In this document: positions 4,473 through 7,542 of the stretch, in pieces | Layout: every line of letters begins with the position of its first letter | Position numbering within the stretch: the first letter of the stretch is position 1 | From: Natronomonas sp. | Lineage (GTDB): Archaea; Halobacteriota; Halobacteria; Halobacteriales; Haloarculaceae | Assembly (NCBI GenBank): GCA_007135435.1 | Contig: SLIW01000433.1 | Location: forward strand, 1-7,542 | Length of the DNA: 7,542 nt | Direction of reading: 5' to 3' | Made by a program: the position numbers and the translations under genes | The notes under the pieces: model-generated | What the model was told of the DNA's origin: nothing | The model's input: only the letters and a program-made list of their open reading frames with translations | The model's database searches: none

Positions 4473-5438
4473 TTAGGGTCTGTCTCTCGTGACGTCGACG
4501 ACCTCGAGTTCGTGATCGATGATGATTTTGAGTGTGTCGTCCGACCCATGCCACCGAAAGGCGCCCTCGAAGGGCTCAGTCTCGAGCACTTCGTGTGACC
4601 ACGACGGTCGTTCGGCGGCAGTCGCGGTCACGGGGTTGATCCCTTGCTCGAGGAGGTACGCCATCCACGACGACCGTCCGTAGAGCATGAATCCGAGGTC
4701 CCCTCCCATGCGGAGCGTGCAGTTCACACATCGGCTTCGGACGCTGATCTGATATGGGCCGCTCTGGACACCGCACGAGCCACAAATCCCGCCCGGTTCC
4801 ATGTCGTGATCCTCGCAGATCTCGATCTCGTGTTCGAGCGGCGACGCACAGTGGTGGCAGATATCGTGGGCGCGGTGCATCATGCGAAGGTTAAGAAGGA
4901 TTTGTCCGGTTCGATAGGCCTCAGCGAGGGAGCGCCCTTCGAACGCCGCAGGTGGGAGCGGCAGCGTGCCGCTGAAGCCGCGTTCCGCCCGCGTCCGTTT
5001 CCCTTTGACGACCCGTGAGCCAAAGGCGCCCGAACATGCCTTACAAAAGCGAGCCAGGCCCCGATGGGTGACCTCGACCTCGATCGGTTCTTCGCAGAGC
5101 GGACACGGCTGATCAATCTGCTCGCGTCGCCGGCCGGGGTATTCGGTGAGCACCCCCGAGTAGACGGCCTGGACGACGTTTCTACCGGCTTCGAGGAGGA
5201 CGTAGCCGTCGCTGGTCTTGCGAACGAAGTGTCCCTCAAGCTCGCCGAGATGGTAGTTGAACCGGCCGGAATCACGGATGCCGACCCGCTTCCAGAGGTC
5301 GTTGAATCCAATGGGAGCCCCCGCCTTCGCCAGCTCGTGTACGATCGACATGCGAACGTCGTTGCCGAGCAACGCGAACGCGTACTCCGGTGAGAGTCCG
5401 GATTCCGCGGGATCATCCCTCGAATCGAAGGCACTCAT
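4473..5438 (-). CDS. Winged-HTH transcription regulator with C-terminal zinc-ribbon region
   Basis: This 321-residue protein begins with a winged helix-turn-helix of the ArsR-like type: LSPEYAFALLGNDVRMSIVH (16-35), a recognition segment around FNDLWKRVGIRDSGRFNYHL (45-64) and a wing ending GYVLLEAGRNVV. The rest resembles a haloarchaea-specific regulator C-terminus (DUF7347/DUF7351 type, from memory). Cysteine pairs suggest two zinc sites: C112/C115 with C132/C135, and C219/C222 with C237/C240; C194/C197 with C208 may form another. I see no signal peptide or membrane segment. ATG 5438 was chosen because a TATA-like TATTTTT lies about 29 nt upstream; the frame runs on to 5486 without family character. 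It is divergent from the LLM-AKR operon, so control of that operon and of itself is the simplest inference. The ligand is unknown. Confidence 0.85.
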   Translation of the reverse strand: MSAFDSRDDPAESGLSPEYAFALLGNDVRMSIVHELAKAGAPIGFNDLWKRVGIRDSGRFNYHLGELEGHFVRKTSDGYVLLEAGRNVVQAVYSGVLTEYPGRRREQIDQPCPLCEEPIEVEVTHRGLARFCKACSGAFGSRVVKGKRTRAERGFSGTLPLPPAAFEGRSLAEAYRTGQILLNLRMMHRAHDICHHCASPLEHEIEICEDHDMEPGGICGSCGVQSGPYQISVRSRCVNCTLRMGGDLGFMLYGRSSWMAYLLEQGINPVTATAAERPSWSHEVLETEPFEGAFRWHGSDDTLKIIIDHELEVVDVTRDRP

Positions 5439-5463
5439 TGGCTGGGCCACAGTGTCTGCGATC

Positions 5464-5470
5464 AAAAATA
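5464..5470 (-). promoter_or_regulatory. TATA box of the regulator gene
   Basis: The minus strand reads GATATTTTTGATC, centred about 29 nt before ATG 5438, consistent with a transcript with almost no leader. Confidence 0.55.
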
Positions 5471-5519
5471 TCGAGGGTGCCGGCAAACGATCCCGGCCAG
5501 AGAATTGTCTGTTTCGTTA

Positions 5520-5549
5520 CAGAAATGCGGTTCTGATGAGCTATTTCTG
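5520..5549. promoter_or_regulatory. Inverted repeat in the divergent intergenic region (candidate operator 1)
   Basis: CAGAAAT (5520-5526) and ATTTCTG (5543-5549) are perfect inverted copies with a 16-bp spacer. Their centres are 23 bp apart, about two helical turns, which suits a dimeric winged-HTH. It lies 51-80 bp upstream of the LLM start. Confidence 0.4.
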
Positions 5550-5580
5550 CGATTCTCCCGAGGGTAATCTCGCGAATCGC
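5549..5580. promoter_or_regulatory. Inverted repeat just upstream of the LLM gene (candidate operator 2)
   Basis: GCGATTC (5549-5555) and GAATCGC (5574-5580) are perfect inverted copies with an 18-bp spacer. They abut the first inverted repeat and end 19 bp before the LLM ATG, where the core promoter should be. No convincing TATA box is visible for the LLM gene; GGTAATCT (5563-5570), inside this repeat, is the best candidate at about 33 nt. Confidence 0.38.
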
Positions 5581-5599
5581 CACGCGATGTGATTCACCC

Positions 5600-6484
5600 A
5601 TGTCAGGTCAACACAGCTCACCGGACGAACCGAAACACGGACTCTACCTCGCGAACAGCCCGGGCTACTGCGAGGAACTGGCCACCCCGTCGAACATGGT
5701 CGAGTACGCGGTCTCCGCAGAGGAGGCCGGGTGGGACGGCGTTTTCATGGCCGACGCCTTCGGCAACGAGCCCCACGAAATGTTCATCGACCCCTACACG
5801 ACCCTCTCTGGGATCGCCACGCGGACCGACCACATCCGCTTGGGCACCTGGATCTCGCCGGTTCCCCGACGTCAACCCTGGCAGCTTGCGCTCGAGCTCG
5901 CCTCGCTCGATCAACTCTCGGACGGCCGGGTCATCTTCGGTGCCGGACTCGGCGCCCCACATAACTACGATTGCGTCGGCAGCGACGACACGGTCACCGA
6001 ACGCGGCGAGCGCTACGACGAAGCCCTCGAAATCATCGTGGGGCTCTGGGAGGGCGAGCCGTTCAGTTACGACGGTGACTATTACACCATCAACGATCTG
6101 CACCTCCCGATCACACCCGTCCAGGAGCCACGCATCCCGATCTATATGGGCTGCTGGTGGCCAAACAAGAAGCCATTCCACCGGGCCGCAACATGGGACG
6201 GCATCATGCCGGCGGCACCCTCCTACTTCGGCGAAGAGGGAGTCCAGGGCGAGCCGATCACCGGGACACCCGAGGAGGAGCTCCGGGACATCACCGCGTA
6301 CTACCGTGGGGTCACCGACGATCCCGGCGAGATCATCGTCCCGGTTGACATTCCCGAGGCAGGGCAGAACTTTCGGGACGTTTGCCTCGAAAACGGCGTG
6401 ACGTGGTTTCTGACGTTGTTTGCCATCGGCCCGGCAAGCCACGAGGAAAACCTCGAAACCATCCGGGACGGGCCACCGAGATGA
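5600..6484 (+). CDS. LLM-class (luciferase-like) flavin/F420-dependent oxidoreductase
   Basis: This 294-residue protein has the TIM-barrel fold of bacterial luciferase-like oxidoreductases, which use FMNH2 or coenzyme F420. Hallmarks are the N-terminal strand GLYLANSP (14-21), the helix-strand YAVSAEEAGWDGVFMADAF (36-54), TTLSGIATRTDHIRLGTWI (67-85), and QPWQLALELASLDQLSDGR (92-110) followed by VIFGAGLG, the family signature. ERGERYDEALEIIVGLWEGE (134-153) and FSYDGDYYTINDL are also typical. The length is slightly short for the family but the C-terminus looks complete. ATG 5600 fits the first conserved strand. The stop overlaps the ATG of the aldo/keto reductase (ATGA), so the two are translationally coupled. 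Haloarchaea make F420, so F420 use is plausible but not shown. The substrate is unknown. Confidence 0.9.
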   Translation: MSGQHSSPDEPKHGLYLANSPGYCEELATPSNMVEYAVSAEEAGWDGVFMADAFGNEPHEMFIDPYTTLSGIATRTDHIRLGTWISPVPRRQPWQLALELASLDQLSDGRVIFGAGLGAPHNYDCVGSDDTVTERGERYDEALEIIVGLWEGEPFSYDGDYYTINDLHLPITPVQEPRIPIYMGCWWPNKKPFHRAATWDGIMPAAPSYFGEEGVQGEPITGTPEEELRDITAYYRGVTDDPGEIIVPVDIPEAGQNFRDVCLENGVTWFLTLFAIGPASHEENLETIRDGPPR

Positions 6485-7329
6485 GCAGGGATCGCGTCCC
6501 GACGCGAATGCTGCCGAGCGGCGACGAGATGCCGCTCATCGGTTTCGGTACGTGGCGGTTACACGACGACACCCTCCGGGCGGCCCTCGATGCGGCCATC
6601 GCCGCGGGCTACCGCCATTTCGATACCGCACAAGCGTACGGAAACGAGGCCGACATTGGCGATCACCTCGCCGAGTACGATCGGGAGGAGTTTTTCATCA
6701 CCTCGAAAGTGGTCGGGTCGGACCTCGCTTACGATCGGGTGATTCGAACATGCCGCGAGAGCATCGATCGACTGGGGACGGACTATCTCGACCTCTACAT
6801 GATCCATTTGCCCAACCCAGCGATATCCTTGCGTGAAACGCTTTCAGCGATGGCCACGTTGGTCAAGGAGCGCCTTGTTCGGAATGTCGGCGTCTCGAAC
6901 TTCGATGCCTATCGGCTCAGCTGCGCCCAGCACATCGCTGACGTCCCGATCGCCGTGAATCAGATCGAGTTTCACCCGATATTCCAGCAACCCGGGCTCG
7001 TCGAGTACTGTACCCAAACGGATGTCGTGATCGAAGCGGCGGCGCCACTCGGTCGTGGGGCGGTGTTTTCCGACGAACTCGTCACCTCGATTTCCGAGAA
7101 GTACGGGAAGTCGAACGCCCAGGTAGTACTCCGATGGATCCTCGAACAAGACATCGTCTCCCTGCCCCGTTCATCGAATCCCGCTCACGTCGAAGAGAAC
7201 ATCGATATCCTCGATTGGAAGCTGACCGAGGACGATCGGCACGCCCTCGATGACCACCCCCGGGACGAAGCGATCTATACGATGCCCACCGCCCATTGGG
7301 AAAACGACGACTACGGGATCATCCACTAA
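6481..7329 (+). CDS. Aldo/keto reductase
   Basis: This 282-residue cytosolic NAD(P)H-dependent reductase of the AKR superfamily would reduce aldehydes or ketones to alcohols. The catalytic tetrad is complete: Asp48 and Tyr53 in HFDTAQAYGNE, Lys76 in FITSK and His109 in YMIHLP. Cofactor-pocket motifs follow: VGVSNF (136-141), VNQIEFHP (159-166), PLGRG (189-193) and LPRSSNPAHVEEN (228-240). In the last, Arg230 and His237 stand where many NADPH-using AKRs have Lys and Arg, so cofactor preference may differ. Length is normal for the AKR5-like short branch. ATG 6481 overlaps the upstream stop by 4 nt; the upstream-extended frame is Arg-rich and overlaps the LLM gene. Coupling to an LLM enzyme suggests consecutive steps on one carbonyl or hydroxy compound, which is inference. 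Confidence 0.93.
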   Translation: MSRDRVPTRMLPSGDEMPLIGFGTWRLHDDTLRAALDAAIAAGYRHFDTAQAYGNEADIGDHLAEYDREEFFITSKVVGSDLAYDRVIRTCRESIDRLGTDYLDLYMIHLPNPAISLRETLSAMATLVKERLVRNVGVSNFDAYRLSCAQHIADVPIAVNQIEFHPIFQQPGLVEYCTQTDVVIEAAAPLGRGAVFSDELVTSISEKYGKSNAQVVLRWILEQDIVSLPRSSNPAHVEENIDILDWKLTEDDRHALDDHPRDEAIYTMPTAHWENDDYGIIH

Positions 7330-7480
7330 GGTTTATTCAGTTGAATCGTGACAGGGATGCTCTGGACGCTGCAGCGATTCGTCTCGAATCTTCGTTGACC
7401 AACCCAATGTAACCACCGTGAATGGATCGCGGCTAACTGAAAATATTACATCATTATTGTTTGATTTAGAATTGAACTTG
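7330..7480. other. AT-rich stretch after the AKR gene
   Basis: No gene is supported here. GGTTTATT (7331-7338) right after the AKR stop could serve as a weak T-rich terminator. From about 7430 A+T rises sharply, with AAATATTA (7441-7448) and GATTTAGAA (7463-7471) as possible TATA boxes for a gene running off the window end. Confidence 0.4.
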
Positions 7481-7542
7481 ATGTGTATCGTCTGTATGCA
7501 GCACACGAATTCTATCAGTTTCCGAGAGTTTCAACAAGGCCA
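7481..7542 (+). CDS. Possible start of a transposase-like gene (runs off the window)
   Basis: From ATG 7481 the frame reads MCIVCMQHTNSISFREFQQG and is open to the end; an in-frame ATG at 7496 (MQHTNSISFREFQQG) is an alternative start. SISFREFQQG reminds me of the first residues of haloarchaeal IS1595-type transposases, which typically go on to a Cys-rich zinc ribbon. Only 20 residues are visible and the resemblance is from memory, so it could be chance. The AT-rich upstream sequence fits an accessory gene. Confidence 0.22.
   Translation, partial: MCIVCMQHTNSISFREFQQG

Noticed and set aside
4201..4554. 117-codon minus-strand frame over the end of the regulator gene
   Set aside because: It overlaps the regulator C-terminus in another frame and has an Arg/His-rich, family-less composition.

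Overview
The window is most likely haloarchaeal (class Halobacteria). The genes are GC-rich with G/C-biased third codon positions, and their proteins are acidic. Several genes have a TATA-like box about 26-30 nt before the start codon, the spacing of leaderless archaeal transcripts. The gene families fit as well: a DHH phosphoesterase, a DUF433/PIN-like pair, a PIN/antitoxin pair, a wHTH regulator with zinc-finger cysteines, an LLM-class flavin oxidoreductase and an aldo/keto reductase. No rRNA, tRNA or CRISPR array was seen. All family calls come from reading motifs; no database was searched.

Layout. 1-280 is the 3' end of a short-chain dehydrogenase on the + strand. 281-1076 is a long leader or intergenic stretch with one weak 98-residue ORF, a tandem direct repeat and a degenerate copy of a repeat seen further on. 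1077-2129 is an intact DHH/DHHA1 phosphoesterase. 2347-4034 holds two toxin-antitoxin modules on the - strand, arranged as repeat, module, repeat, module, repeat. The DUF433/PIN-like module (2408-2952) has an intact antitoxin, but its toxin is interrupted by an in-frame TAG at codon 8. The second module (3157-3872) looks intact. 4035-4472 is AT-rich, with a possible 51-residue ORF, a TATA box and a 9-bp inverted repeat. 4473-7329 is a redox cluster: a wHTH/zinc-ribbon regulator on the - strand, transcribed divergently from an LLM oxidoreductase and an aldo/keto reductase whose genes overlap by 4 nt. After 7330 base composition turns AT-rich again, and the last 62 nt could start a transposase.

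How the genes fit together. The regulator probably acts on the shared 161-bp region that drives the LLM-AKR operon, which looks like a small substrate-inducible redox unit of unknown substrate. The toxin-antitoxin segment looks like an accessory insertion between the housekeeping-like DHH gene and the redox cluster. Its flanking repeats suggest that modules were gained or duplicated by recombination. The dead toxin next to a live antitoxin suggests decay in progress, or an antitoxin kept for another purpose.
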